Part shown: positions 1-8,957 of the stretch, one piece after another | Layout: every line of letters begins with the position of its first letter | Numbering within the stretch: the stretch's first letter is position 1 | NCBI RefSeq assembly: GCF_003049505.1 | Contig: NZ_PYWN01000061.1 | Span: forward strand, 1-64,000 | Source: Metasolibacillus meyeri | GTDB lineage: Bacteria > Bacillota > Bacilli > Bacillales_A > Planococcaceae | DNA length: 64,000 nt | Direction: 5' to 3' | Made by a program: the position numbers and the translations under genes | Notes under the pieces: generated by a model | Told to the model about the DNA's origin: nothing | What the model saw: only the letters and a program-made list of their open reading frames with translations | Databases searched by the model: none

Positions 1-19
1 AGATGTGTATAAGAGACAG
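1..19 (+). other. Tn5/Nextera transposase mosaic end (library adapter)
   Basis: The first 19 bases, AGATGTGTATAAGAGACAG, equal the Tn5 mosaic end used in Nextera tagmentation libraries. This is residual adapter, not genome. It shows that base 1 is a contig end from a short-read assembly and that genuine sequence starts near base 20. Confidence 0.96.
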
Positions 20-101
20 ATACTGTATAGTATTATTATTCCTATTTTGTTATTTTGTGTTGATGTTATATTGATAAATAAATTTAGTGGAGGAGTTTGA
101 G

Positions 102-644
102 ATGAAAAAAATAATAATCTTATTATGTAGTTTGTTATTGATAGTAGGGTGTCAAAGGGAACAAGTCGAGCAAGAAGAACCGATAGATCAGGAAAAGCCT
201 ACATTTTATGAGCGTAATATGAATCCTCCTCCAGCAGTACTTACTACGGGAGATAGAGGGGTAATGTTGCCATTAGTATCTTATTGTTGGAATTCAGATT
301 TAAGACAATGTCCAGCTACATTAAGTGCACCTCCTGAACAAGCTGTTTTTGATGGAGTATCTGCAATTAGAATAAAGCCAAATGAAGAGGGACAAGTAAA
401 TGCAACTGGACTAGAGGAAGCAATAACAGGAAATTCTAATAATACTGAAGAAAAATTGCTATTTCCATCAAAGGTTGAAGTATTTAAAGTCGTTGATGGT
501 CAATTGGAATCTGTGGAATTAAAGGATAATTCCTTCATGTTTCCAAACCAAAAAGGAAGATACACCTATGTAATAAAAGTGACTTATGATAATGAATGGA
601 AAGGAATAGCTTTTCATGCTTTTCAAGGAATTGTTATAGAATAA
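102..644 (+). CDS. Predicted lipoprotein, paralogue of the one at 4080-4613
   Basis: This is a small secreted lipoprotein of unknown function. The N-terminus is a short basic, hydrophobic signal (MKKIIILLCSLLLIVGC) ending in a lipobox, so the mature protein should be lipidated on Cys and anchored outside the membrane. An in-frame GTG lies at 87, but GGAGGAG at 89-95 is placed correctly for ATG 102. After an acidic linker come a FYE-N motif, a conserved pair of cysteines in a CWNSDLRQC segment, and a beta-rich tail ending near GIAFHAF. The same pattern recurs in the lipoprotein at 4080-4613, so the two are diverged duplicates bracketing an ABC exporter. I do not recognise a named family. A role as an accessory or immunity-type lipoprotein of that exporter is inferred only from position. 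Confidence 0.8.
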   Translation: MKKIIILLCSLLLIVGCQREQVEQEEPIDQEKPTFYERNMNPPPAVLTTGDRGVMLPLVSYCWNSDLRQCPATLSAPPEQAVFDGVSAIRIKPNEEGQVNATGLEEAITGNSNNTEEKLLFPSKVEVFKVVDGQLESVELKDNSFMFPNQKGRYTYVIKVTYDNEWKGIAFHAFQGIVIE

Positions 645-830
645 TAGAAAAAATATGCGGTATGAGCGCAATAAAAAAACTATGAACCGAAAAAATTTTG
701 TTAATTATTCGTTCCTTCTATGTTTTATAGAGAGGAAAAATCGATTTATAACTTTTGTTTAAATTGATTTTTTCAGTATAAGAAGACTTTTTGTATTTGA
801 AAAAGGAAGAGATAGTAAAGGAGGTTGCAT

Positions 831-2081
831 ATGCTTTATTTATTACAGCTTGAATGGACAAAAATTAAACGAACAAGAATGATTTATATTTTGATATTAC
901 TTGTTCTGTTAGCGATTGGGAGTTACTTTTTTTTTATTGATAAAAAGTCAATAACATTGGAAGAAATAGAGCAGCATGTTGCTGAAAATGTTGTCTACTT
1001 TGAGGAATTAGTAGCATCAATGAAGAAAGATAGCGAAAATTTAAATTCTATGGAAAAAGAAGTAATCAGTAATATGACAAGGCACTATGATGGGTACGTT
1101 ACTATGCAAGAGGGTGTAGCGGCGCGTGATTGGGTACTTTATTGGCAGGGAGATCTTTTAAACTTTTCGAAGCAAGGGGAAAATGCACAAGAACAATTGG
1201 AAACATATAGAAATAGCTATATGTATCCAACCCCTTTTACTGTATTGGTACATATGGATAAAATGCGTTGGATGGAGGAAAGAGCGATTCAACCCCTTGC
1301 AATAGGGTTACAAAATCAAACGCTTACTTTATATGATCAAGATTTTTCTGATCCGCAAATAGAAGGGATAGCACAGAATTTATCACAATTTTATTCTTCT
1401 ACAGGCACCTATTTTTTATACCATCTATTCCAATATGGTTTTAGTTTGGCAGGGTTAATTTTATTCCTCTTTTTATTTGCGGATATTTTGACGAAGGAAG
1501 GCTTTAGGCGGAATGGGCCGATTCATTTATTGCGCACAATGCCGATGCGACACGCTACATTTTGGGTTTCGAAAGCGCTTGCAGCGATACTGGGCTCTCT
1601 TCTTATAATAGGATTGGTCGCAGTTGTTGGCTTAGGGCTTGGGACATTATTTAATCGTCTAGGTGATTGGCAATATCCGATGTTGATTTACGGTCCAGAA
1701 CGTACGTATACACTTATATCGCTTGCTGAGTTTTTAGGAAAAGCAGGTCTGCTATTTGTAGTTATGCTTGCTTTTGGCTTTAGCCTCCTATTTTTATTGT
1801 CTATCTTGACAAACCGTGCGATTTTAGCAATCGGTTTAACGGTTGTCGTACTGGTGTTTGGTCAACAATTAACGGAGCAAACTTTGTTAGTGAGCTGGAC
1901 ACATTGGCTGCCATTTCATTATCTCGATGTGTATGCGATTTTGAATGGAGAATATGCAATTTTGCATAATAATCCATTGTTGACGTATGAGCAGGGGATG
2001 CTGTCACTGATTGTGAGCACGTTCATACTACTAGGAATTACATTTGGTGCTGTCAAGCTACGAAAAGGGGTTATGTCATGA
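831..2081 (+). CDS. ABC-2 type exporter permease, first subunit
   Basis: This is an integral membrane subunit of an ABC-2 exporter of about 416 aa. One membrane helix lies near residues 15-35, followed by an extracytoplasmic region of about 150 residues and then roughly five hydrophobic helices from about residue 195 to the end. This is the usual layout of Bacillota ABC-2 permeases. A near-perfect Shine-Dalgarno (AAAGGAGGT, 817-825) sets the start at ATG 831, not the in-frame TTG at 825. The stop overlaps the ATG of the ATPase gene (ATGTCATGA), so the two are translationally coupled. The second permease at 2956-4050 has the same plan, so the intact complex would be two permeases with ATPase dimers. 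The substrate cannot be read from sequence. Confidence 0.85.
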   Translation: MLYLLQLEWTKIKRTRMIYILILLVLLAIGSYFFFIDKKSITLEEIEQHVAENVVYFEELVASMKKDSENLNSMEKEVISNMTRHYDGYVTMQEGVAARDWVLYWQGDLLNFSKQGENAQEQLETYRNSYMYPTPFTVLVHMDKMRWMEERAIQPLAIGLQNQTLTLYDQDFSDPQIEGIAQNLSQFYSSTGTYFLYHLFQYGFSLAGLILFLFLFADILTKEGFRRNGPIHLLRTMPMRHATFWVSKALAAILGSLLIIGLVAVVGLGLGTLFNRLGDWQYPMLIYGPERTYTLISLAEFLGKAGLLFVVMLAFGFSLLFLLSILTNRAILAIGLTVVVLVFGQQLTEQTLLVSWTHWLPFHYLDVYAILNGEYAILHNNPLLTYEQGMLSLIVSTFILLGITFGAVKLRKGVMS

Positions 2082-2959
2082 TTATCAATGTACAAGGGTT
2101 GAAAAAAAAGTTACAAAAAACAATTAGTTTTGAAAAATATTACGTTTCAAATTGAAGAGCCACAAATCATTGCCCTCGTTGGACCCAATGGTTCTGGCAA
2201 AACAACAATGATGAATTGCTTAATGAATTTATTGCCCTTTCAAGAGGGCAATGTAACAATTCTAGGAAAAAACATAGCGATCCGACTTTATTTTATGATG
2301 TATCTTATTTGCAGGACAATCGTGTGTTATACGGAGACTTAACAGGAGCTGACCATTTGCAATTTATATGCCATGCGCAAAAGCTGCCGACTAGTAAAGC
2401 GAAGGAAGTAGCTGCATATGTAGGTATGGATAAATATGCAAAGAAAAGAGTACGTAGCTATTCGTTAGGGATGAAACAGCATTTATTGTTGGCGATGGCC
2501 ATTTTAAATGACCCAAAGCTTATTTTATTAGACGAGCCAATTAATGGGCTTGATCCAACAAGTGCGATTCATATGCGTCATATTTTAATGGATTTGCATG
2601 CCAAAGGGGCGACGGTCATTATTTCTTCTCATAATTTAGAGGAAATTGATAAAATGACAAATACGATTTACTTCATGAAAGATGGTGAAATTTTAGAGGA
2701 ATCTTTAGATGCTTTGAATATTGCTCATTACACGCTATATGTGTCTGATAGTGAAAAAGCACAGGAGATTTTTGCGACACATCAGCTCCCTATAGTGAAG
2801 GAGGAAAACCATTTTACATTTAGTGAAGAGGCCTTATCCTTGCAGAAAGCTATTGATATACTCAATCAAAATGCTGTGCAAATCCAGCATATTGAAAATA
2901 AAAAGATTGGGGCAGAAAAGCGTTATAAGGAGTTGTTTGAAAGTGAGCTGAGAAGATGA
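2078..2959 (+). pseudogene. ABC transporter ATPase interrupted by two compensating poly-A frameshifts
   Basis: This is the energising subunit of the flanking permeases, but no single frame encodes it. From ATG 2078 the frame reads MIINVQGLKK and then meets TGA at 2153-2155. Removing one A from the A8 run at 2102-2109 continues it as LKKSYKKQLVLKNITF, leading into the Walker A GPNGSGKTT. That frame in turn fails after the A6 run at 2267-2272. Adding one A there joins LGKKHSDPTLFYD to the rest: the signature-like SLGMKQ, Walker B LILLDEPINGLDP and switch His SSHN. The repaired protein is about 293 aa, normal for the family. The indels cancel, so the start and end share a frame. The alternatives are decay, tract-length variation, slippage or consensus error near the contig end. 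Confidence 0.85.
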
Positions 2960-4050
2960 GACTATTTACTTTTGAATTAAAGAAAATCTTGTTTAGTCGC
3001 CGTTTTCTTTATACTTTTGTTATTTTACTATGCGTAACAGTCGGCTTATTTTTCCGCAATGTAGCCTTTCAAGAATTAGCATTAGAGGAAGAATCAAAAC
3101 GTGTCACTGCTTATACACAAGAGGCACAGAGCTTGTTGCGCACACTGCAAAAGGCGCCAGAAAGTGAAAGTATAAATGAACAGATTCAGCATTTGGCTAG
3201 GGCGCTCAATTTATTATACGAATGGAGCCCTCTCGTACAATCACCTGATTGGAAAAAGCGCCTTCAAGTGGAAAATGACTTTTTAGCTACACTCACTTTA
3301 TATAAAACGGCAGGTGGCGATTTTTCCATCCCGAATGAAGAAATAGCACCTACTGTCGCTTTTAATGAACAATTATTAGCAAAAGGAATTGAGCCAACAT
3401 TTGAGGCATATAGCACAAAATTACCAAACTATATGCAGCAAATAGCAAGCTTTTATATTAATATTGGTGCTATTATTTTGCTGTTATTAGTAGTAGGCGA
3501 TTTGCTAACGATGGAATTTGAGCAAGGCAGCATTCGTTTGTTATCTACACAGCCAATTCGCAAAACAGCGATTATCCATGCGAAATGGGCAACTTCTATA
3601 GTTATTTATTTAATTTTAACGTTAGGGCTATTCGCTATTGCATGGGGTGTTGGCTATTTATTTGGAGAAGCAGGATCATTTGCGTATCCAGTTGCGCTTG
3701 AATCGGGTTCTTTTATTACGATTCAGGAGTATATGCTATGGGGGCTACTTAGTACAACTGTAGTGATGCTTCTTGTTATTTCGCTACTTTTATTAAGCAG
3801 TTTGTTCATTAAAAATGCCATTGTGACATTGCTCGTTACAGCAGGTATTTTAATGATTGGGTTTTTTGGGTTACAAGCCCTGCCATTTACACAGCAATGG
3901 TTCAATCCATTTTTATATGTTTTTGCGGGGATGTCAATCCAACAAGTTGGTGAAAGCTGGTATCAAAGTATCGCTATTACTGTAGTGCTAGCTGTTTTCC
4001 TGTATAGTGTGACACTTCTACGTATGCAGCGCATGCGTGATATGAGCTAA
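2956..4050 (+). CDS. ABC-2 type exporter permease, second subunit
   Basis: This is the second membrane subunit of the exporter, 364 aa. A membrane helix at about residues 15-33 is followed by an outside domain of some 130 residues and about five further helices, the same arrangement as the permease at 831-2081. The motif after the second helix (LLTMEFEQGSIRLL-QPIRK) is the EFE..T/I-like stretch typical of ABC-2 permeases, where it contacts the ATPase. Its ATG overlaps the ATPase stop in ATGA, so it depends on translation of the broken upstream gene. It is itself intact, so decay of the operon, if real, would be recent. Confidence 0.85.
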   Translation: MRLFTFELKKILFSRRFLYTFVILLCVTVGLFFRNVAFQELALEEESKRVTAYTQEAQSLLRTLQKAPESESINEQIQHLARALNLLYEWSPLVQSPDWKKRLQVENDFLATLTLYKTAGGDFSIPNEEIAPTVAFNEQLLAKGIEPTFEAYSTKLPNYMQQIASFYINIGAIILLLLVVGDLLTMEFEQGSIRLLSTQPIRKTAIIHAKWATSIVIYLILTLGLFAIAWGVGYLFGEAGSFAYPVALESGSFITIQEYMLWGLLSTTVVMLLVISLLLLSSLFIKNAIVTLLVTAGILMIGFFGLQALPFTQQWFNPFLYVFAGMSIQQVGESWYQSIAITVVLAVFLYSVTLLRMQRMRDMS

Positions 4051-4079
4051 TATGATTTAGAAACGTGGGGAGATACGAA

Positions 4080-4613
4080 ATGAAAAAGTGGCTATTTATC
4101 TTATTTTCTTGTTGTGTATTAATAGGCTGTCAGCAAGAGAGGGTAGAAGAAGTAGAAAAGGAACCTTATGCCTTTTACGAGCATAATAAAAAGCCTAGAG
4201 AGATATATCTTCAGGAAGGAGAATTAACAAAGGAGATAAGTTACACTGTGCTAAATCAGCATTGTTGGAATGCTGATTTAAGTCAATGTTCTTCAGAATT
4301 AAAAGAACTACCAAGTAGAGATATTTTTGGTCATCAACAAGAGCCTAAATTTCAACCAAATACAATGGTAACGATAATGGCATCGGCTAATGAGGATATA
4401 ACATTGAGTGAAGAGGAGCAGCTGCCATATCCAACGACAATTGAAGCTTTTCAAATAGTAGATGAAACATTGGTACCTGTAACAACACTTCAAGGAAATG
4501 AGCTAACATTACCAAATGAAGCAGGCGTATACACATATGTATTCAAAATCACCTTTGATGAGCATTATAAAGGAATTGCCTTTTATAGTTGGCGAGTACG
4601 GGTAGAGGAGTAG
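4080..4613 (+). CDS. Predicted lipoprotein, paralogue of the one at 102-644
   Basis: This is a second small lipoprotein of about 177 aa closing the exporter operon. The signal MKKWLFILFSCCVLIGC ends in a lipobox Cys. The GGGG run at 4067-4070 precedes ATG 4080 and makes it a better start than the in-frame GTG 4065. It shares with the 102-644 protein a FYE-N-P motif, a CWNADLSQC segment and the ending YTYVFKITFDEHYKGIAF. The pair therefore arose by duplication and has kept both cysteines. It lies 29 nt after the permease stop and is followed by a hairpin at 4686. Function is unknown; partnership with the exporter is inferred from position. Confidence 0.8.
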   Translation: MKKWLFILFSCCVLIGCQQERVEEVEKEPYAFYEHNKKPREIYLQEGELTKEISYTVLNQHCWNADLSQCSSELKELPSRDIFGHQQEPKFQPNTMVTIMASANEDITLSEEEQLPYPTTIEAFQIVDETLVPVTTLQGNELTLPNEAGVYTYVFKITFDEHYKGIAFYSWRVRVEE

Positions 4614-4685
4614 ATTGCTGATTTTCTTCTAGTGTAGGGAGAATGTCATGTTAGTTTATTTTAAACAAGTGAAGCAAATGGAGAA

Positions 4686-4724
4686 GGAGCTGTTGGAAAG
4701 CACATACTTTCTAACAGCTCCTTT
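4686..4724. terminator. Terminator-like hairpin after the exporter operon
   Basis: GGAGCTGTTGGAAAG (4686-4700) pairs with CTTTCTAACAGCTCC (4707-4721) across a 6-nt loop, with one G-U pair, followed by TTT. It separates the exporter operon from the convergent GGDEF gene and could serve either strand. Confidence 0.65.
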
Positions 4725-4756
4725 ACATTGAGCGTGCTCGCAGGATGTGAAATGCT

Positions 4757-4828
4757 TAGCCTGTATGCCTTTATCAACAATCCGTGGGGGATGAGAAAAC
4801 TCCCCACTGATTGATAGTTTCACTTTAT
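4757..4828 (+). repeat. Partial copy of the dispersed hairpin-rich intergenic repeat
   Basis: The segment carries the right half of the repeat seen more fully at 35827-35976 and 58096-58200: a GTGGGGGATGAG stretch, CCCCACTGATTGA and an end in TTTCACTTTAT. The terminal TTA at 4825-4827 is the complement of the GGDEF gene's stop codon, so that gene ends inside the repeat edge. Confidence 0.65.
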
Positions 4829-5985
4829 AAGCGGATAGCATGCACTTGATTGCGTCCATTTTCCTTTGACTGATACAAAGCTTTATCTGCATTTGTATAA
4901 AGTCTATCTAGGGAGATTGTCGAGGTCGCCTCAGTTGTAGCAATGCCTAAGCTTAATGTACAGGCTGTTGAAATATGCTGAAAAGGGTGTTGCAAAACAG
5001 TAACTCGCAATGTTTCCGCTAGTTGTATTGCCTTAGCGCTATTACAATTCGGTACTAAAACTACAAATTCATCTCCACCGTAACGACCGAAAATAGCACC
5101 TTTTGGCAGTACATTTGAAATTACCTTCGCAATCTCTTTTAATATGTAATCTCCGACATCATGTCCATATGTATCGTTAATCCCTTTAAAGCGGTCTATA
5201 TCGAAAATAATAAAGGATAGTGGGCTTTTTTTCTTTAATTCTGTAGCAATCAATGTATCTGCGCGTTGAATAAAGGCTCGTCGATTATAAATATTCGTTA
5301 ATTCATCAATCATAGCCATACGTGTTAGCTCGACATCTGTCTGTTCCTTCACAAGTAAAATAAAACCGATACTGCCAACTAGCATTTCGATAAATCTTGT
5401 TAAAAAAGCAAGTGTTTGATATTCATTTTCGGCAAAAAGCGTGACATCTGTTGAAATCACTAGGGCATTATATGTACGTAATAGAAGCGACAGAGCGATA
5501 GCGCTGTATAAAATAAGCATAATGCATTGTAAAATAGACGTTTTACAATTTCGATAAAATGCGCGAACTGGAAATGCAACAAGTAGGATAATTGTAATGG
5601 ATACAATGGCGATACGCACATTTTCAAAATTATAAAACAAAATAGCTGAATAAAAGCTAAATAAACCTATTAGTGTTACAATAATTATGGCTTTTCGCAC
5701 GTTAGCTGTTAAGCTTTTTAGTAGTATTAATAGCGCAATGCATTCAATCATTGTACCGATTAATAGCAATGTATTGCTCAAAAAAATAGAAAGCGTAAAG
5801 GGCAATATTTCTCGTAATAGCATAATAATAAATGCAATAATTTGTAGGAGCTTCCCTAAAACAAATGTCCAAATAGTACGATTTTTATATTGGTAGCTAT
5901 ATGCGGAAATAAGTATGAAGAAACAGATATTTCCAATGGCGAGCAAGATAATAACCGTTTTTATATCAAGCAATAAAAGTGACAT
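4825..5985 (-). CDS. Membrane-bound GGDEF diguanylate cyclase
   Basis: Predicted to make cyclic di-GMP from two GTP. The first 210 or so residues are hydrophobic with about six or seven membrane helices, a likely sensory module. A helical linker then leads to a GGDEF domain beginning near DELTNIYNRRAF, with FDIDRFKGINDTYGHDVGD and an intact RYGGDEFVV active site. The position of the allosteric RxxD inhibitory site, just before GGDEF, reads PKGA, so product inhibition through that site is unlikely. ATG 5985 has an AGGAG site eight bases upstream; the longer reading from 6048 has none and would overlap the divergent GTPase gene. The stop codon lies in a partial dispersed repeat. No EAL or HD-GYP partner is in the window. 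Confidence 0.88.
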   Translation of the reverse strand: MSLLLLDIKTVIILLAIGNICFFILISAYSYQYKNRTIWTFVLGKLLQIIAFIIMLLREILPFTLSIFLSNTLLLIGTMIECIALLILLKSLTANVRKAIIIVTLIGLFSFYSAILFYNFENVRIAIVSITIILLVAFPVRAFYRNCKTSILQCIMLILYSAIALSLLLRTYNALVISTDVTLFAENEYQTLAFLTRFIEMLVGSIGFILLVKEQTDVELTRMAMIDELTNIYNRRAFIQRADTLIATELKKKSPLSFIIFDIDRFKGINDTYGHDVGDYILKEIAKVISNVLPKGAIFGRYGGDEFVVLVPNCNSAKAIQLAETLRVTVLQHPFQHISTACTLSLGIATTEATSTISLDRLYTNADKALYQSKENGRNQVHAIRL

Positions 5986-6083
5986 AAAATGTACTCCTAA
6001 CTGAAGTGTCAAAGAAATTGTTATTATTATACACAAAATATTGTTCAAAGTCGATTGGAATTAGCATGAAGAAAGGTGAAATG

Positions 6084-8016
6084 ATGTTTAAAACAATAGG
6101 AATTTTAGCACATGTAGACGCAGGAAAAACAACTTTTTCTGAACAACTACTTTATCATATGGAAAGTATTAAGGAAAAAGGGCGTGTCGATAATCAAGAC
6201 GCACATTTAGATTTTCACTCATTAGAAAGGGCGCGTGGCATTACAATTTTTGCAGAGCAAGGGCGCTTTCATTATGGAGATGATACATATACATTAATTG
6301 ATACGCCTGGACATATTGATTTTTCGCCTGAAATGGAGCGAGCCATTCGTGTTATGGATTATGCCATTGTGATCGTTAGCGCGGTGGAAGGTATTCAAGG
6401 ACATACGGCAACGGTTTGGCAATTGCTCAAAAAATACAATGTGCCGACATTTTTGTTTATCAATAAAATTGATCGAGAGGGCGCGAATCCACAGCAAGTG
6501 CTTGCGGCGATGCGTCAGGAATTATCGGAGGAAGTTTTATTTATAGAAAAAGATTGCTGTGAAGAAGCAGCCAAGGAATGGCTAGCAGAGCGTGATGAAC
6601 AGTTGCTTGAGTTATTTTTAGAAGGAAAGCTAGCAAACGAAATGGTCATAGAGCAATTACAACAGCAAATTGCACAACGCAAGCTTTTCGTTTGCATGAA
6701 GGGGGCAGCGTTAAAAGATAAAGGGGTATTGCCATTTTTCCAGCAAGTTGCGAAGCTTACTATAACAAACTTTGATCAAACAGCACCCTTTCAAGCAGGA
6801 AGTATTTAAAATTCGACATGATGCAAGTGGACAGCGGCTTACTTTTATGAAGGCGCTACAAGGGAGTTTACAAGTGCGAGATGCCTTTATATTTGGAGGA
6901 ACGACAGAAAAAATAACTGAAATCCGCCAATATAATGGCGCAAAATTTGAAACGACAGCGATGATTGAAGCAGGGGAAATCTTTGCGGTAAAGGGTATGA
7001 GTCAAGCGGCGATTGGACATGTGATAGGGCGTACAGAAAATACCTCTACCTTTGAATTAGTCCCAACATTGCAAGCGAAAGTCGTATACGATGGCTCTTT
7101 GCATATGAAGGAAGTATGGCAACAATTTCGTCTATTAAATGAGGAAGAGCCATCACTGCGAGCGATTTGGCAGGAGGAGCTCCAAGAAATACAGGTGCAT
7201 GTAATGGGGGTTATCCAGCTAGAGGTGCTAGTTGAAATCGCAAAGGAGCGCTTCAATCTCCCTATTACGTTTGCCAATCCACAAATTATTTATAAAGAAA
7301 CGATTGCCACAACGGTAACAGGCTATGGTCATTTTGAACCGTTAAAGCATTATGCCGAAGTACATTTATTGATGGAGCCAACAGCACGTGGTACAGGCAT
7401 TGAATTTCAAAGTGTTTGTCATGCGGACAATCTCTCTGTTGGGCATATTCGTTTAGTTGAGCAGCATCTATTTGAAAGGGCGCATCATGGATTATTAACA
7501 GGTGCTGCCTTAACAGATGTGAAATTTACCTTACTCACAGGGCGCGCACATGTAGAATATACGTCAGGTGGCGATTTCCGAGAAGCGACTTTTCGTGCAT
7601 TGCGCCAAGGCTTGGAGCAGGCTGAGAATATTTTATTAGAGCCTTACTATTATTTTAAAATGAAGGCAGCAAGCGATTTTGTAGGACGAATGATGTTTGA
7701 TGTACAACAGGCACAAGGAACGTTTGAGCCACCTGTGATGACGGAAACGACCGTATTGCTAGTTGGAAAGGTACCTGTCGCCACATTTATGAACTACAGT
7801 ACAACATTTGCTGCTTATACGAATGGCAAAGGTGTACTCAGCTTGCAATTTGCAGCTTACGATGTATGCCATAATGCAGAGGAAATCATCGCGCAGAAAA
7901 ACTATGATAAAAATGCTGATCCGCTTTATACGTCAGCAAGTATTTTCTGTAAGAAGGGCAAGGGAGAAGTGATTTCTTGGGATGAAGCCAAGAATGCGAT
8001 GCATTGTTTGAAATAA
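6084..8016 (+). pseudogene. TetM/TetO-like ribosomal-protection GTPase, broken by one extra base
   Basis: This is an EF-G-like translational GTPase of the ribosomal-protection family, about 644 aa if repaired. The G domain has AHVDAGKTT (G1), ARGIT (G2), DTPGHID (G3) and NKID (G4). The reading ends at TAA in FQAGSI. Dropping one G from the GG at 6798-6799 restores FQAEVFKIRHD, the start of domain II in this family, and the rest follows in the other frame (about 6790-8016): domain II, an EF-G-like domain IV and a C-terminal domain. AAAGGTG at 6072-6078 favours ATG 6084. Each half is otherwise free of stops, so this is a recent mutation or a consensus error. Whether it confers tetracycline tolerance cannot be told; many such homologues do not. 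Confidence 0.85.
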
Positions 8017-8040
8017 ATGTAGGATAAATGAAAATACAAA

Positions 8041-8091
8041 AAATGGCTGGATAGAGAATGGATAGGTGCGCCATTTTCTATCTAGCTTTTT
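8041..8091. terminator. Bidirectional terminator between convergent genes
   Basis: The arm at 8041-8061 (GGATAGAGAATGG core) pairs with CCATTTTCTATCTAGC at 8071-8086, with a T run on one side and an A run on the other. It lies between the GTPase gene and the end of the anti-sigma gene and overlaps the latter's stop codon. Confidence 0.75.
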
Positions 8092-8956
8092 ACTCAACAG
8101 CTTGTAATTCAAGTGTCAGTGTGTCGTAAGAATCTCCAGTAATTGCAAGTGTATAATAATCACTGTAAGAATTATCTAAAGTGAATGGCTGTATAGTTTT
8201 GCCTTGTTGTACATGCCCTTGTTCATCTTTGTAGTCAAATGTGATGTCCAACGTGATTGTTTGGTGGAATGTACTATGATCACGAGGGATATAGAAAGAA
8301 AGAGAATGCCCCTTTGATATTTTGTTTTTTGGTACGGTATAGCTTTCATTTCCAATTATCAACTTCAAATTAGATAAATTGATAGATGACTGATTAACAA
8401 ACTGTAGTTCGTACTCTTTACTTAAATAAAGAGCAGCATGATAGCGATTCCCATTTTGATCCACAACGATACGAGGTGCAACTTTTTCCAACGCTATAAT
8501 AAAATCATTATTACTATAAACCGTGTAAGTTGTTCCTTCCGTTTTAACAGAGATATTTGGATACGTTGTTCTAGTGAGGAGATCTTTGGATGTTCCTGAC
8601 TTATCCATTTTGTCGGAGTTCGTAATAATAAAACTGTTAGGCATGACGATCATCTCATTATCATAAAAGTAAAAAGTAAAAATAGGTGTTGTAGCTTTTT
8701 CACTTTGGAAGTGATTCCCTTCCAAATCACCTGCTGAAATGCGATAGTTAGCAGAGCGTTCATTTTGTAAATAAATTGTGCCAATCAATAGAAAAATGAA
8801 TGTAGCAAGAGAGAGGGCGATTCGCGGCATCCAACGAGCTTGTTTTTTCTGCTGTGTTTTTGCATGAATAGCTGATTGTTCTTTTCCTGTAAACTGCGCA
8901 TCACGAAAGATACTTTGATCCATCGTATGCGATAAATCCTTTAATTGCTTTTCCAT
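8090..8956 (-). CDS. Membrane-anchored anti-sigma factor (putative)
   Basis: Probable anti-sigma partner of the ECF sigma factor encoded immediately upstream. About 45 charged cytoplasmic residues are followed by one membrane helix (IALSLATFIFLLIGTIYL) and some 220 extracytoplasmic residues rich in beta strands, as in DUF4179-type regulators. I see no zinc-binding HxxxCxxC motif, so it is not a ZAS-type anti-sigma. Its ATG follows the sigma stop after one base (TAATATG), with GGAAGGGA just before, so the two are made together. The role is inferred from topology and operon; the signal it senses is unknown. Confidence 0.7.
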   Translation of the reverse strand: MEKQLKDLSHTMDQSIFRDAQFTGKEQSAIHAKTQQKKQARWMPRIALSLATFIFLLIGTIYLQNERSANYRISAGDLEGNHFQSEKATTPIFTFYFYDNEMIVMPNSFIITNSDKMDKSGTSKDLLTRTTYPNISVKTEGTTYTVYSNNDFIIALEKVAPRIVVDQNGNRYHAALYLSKEYELQFVNQSSINLSNLKLIIGNESYTVPKNKISKGHSLSFYIPRDHSTFHQTITLDITFDYKDEQGHVQQGKTIQPFTLDNSYSDYYTLAITGDSYDTLTLELQAVE

Positions 8957-8957
8957 A

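Noticed and set aside
4656-4892. Minus-strand open frame between the lipoprotein and GGDEF genes
   Set aside because: It spans a terminator hairpin and the repeat and overlaps the GGDEF 3' end in another frame; no start signal.
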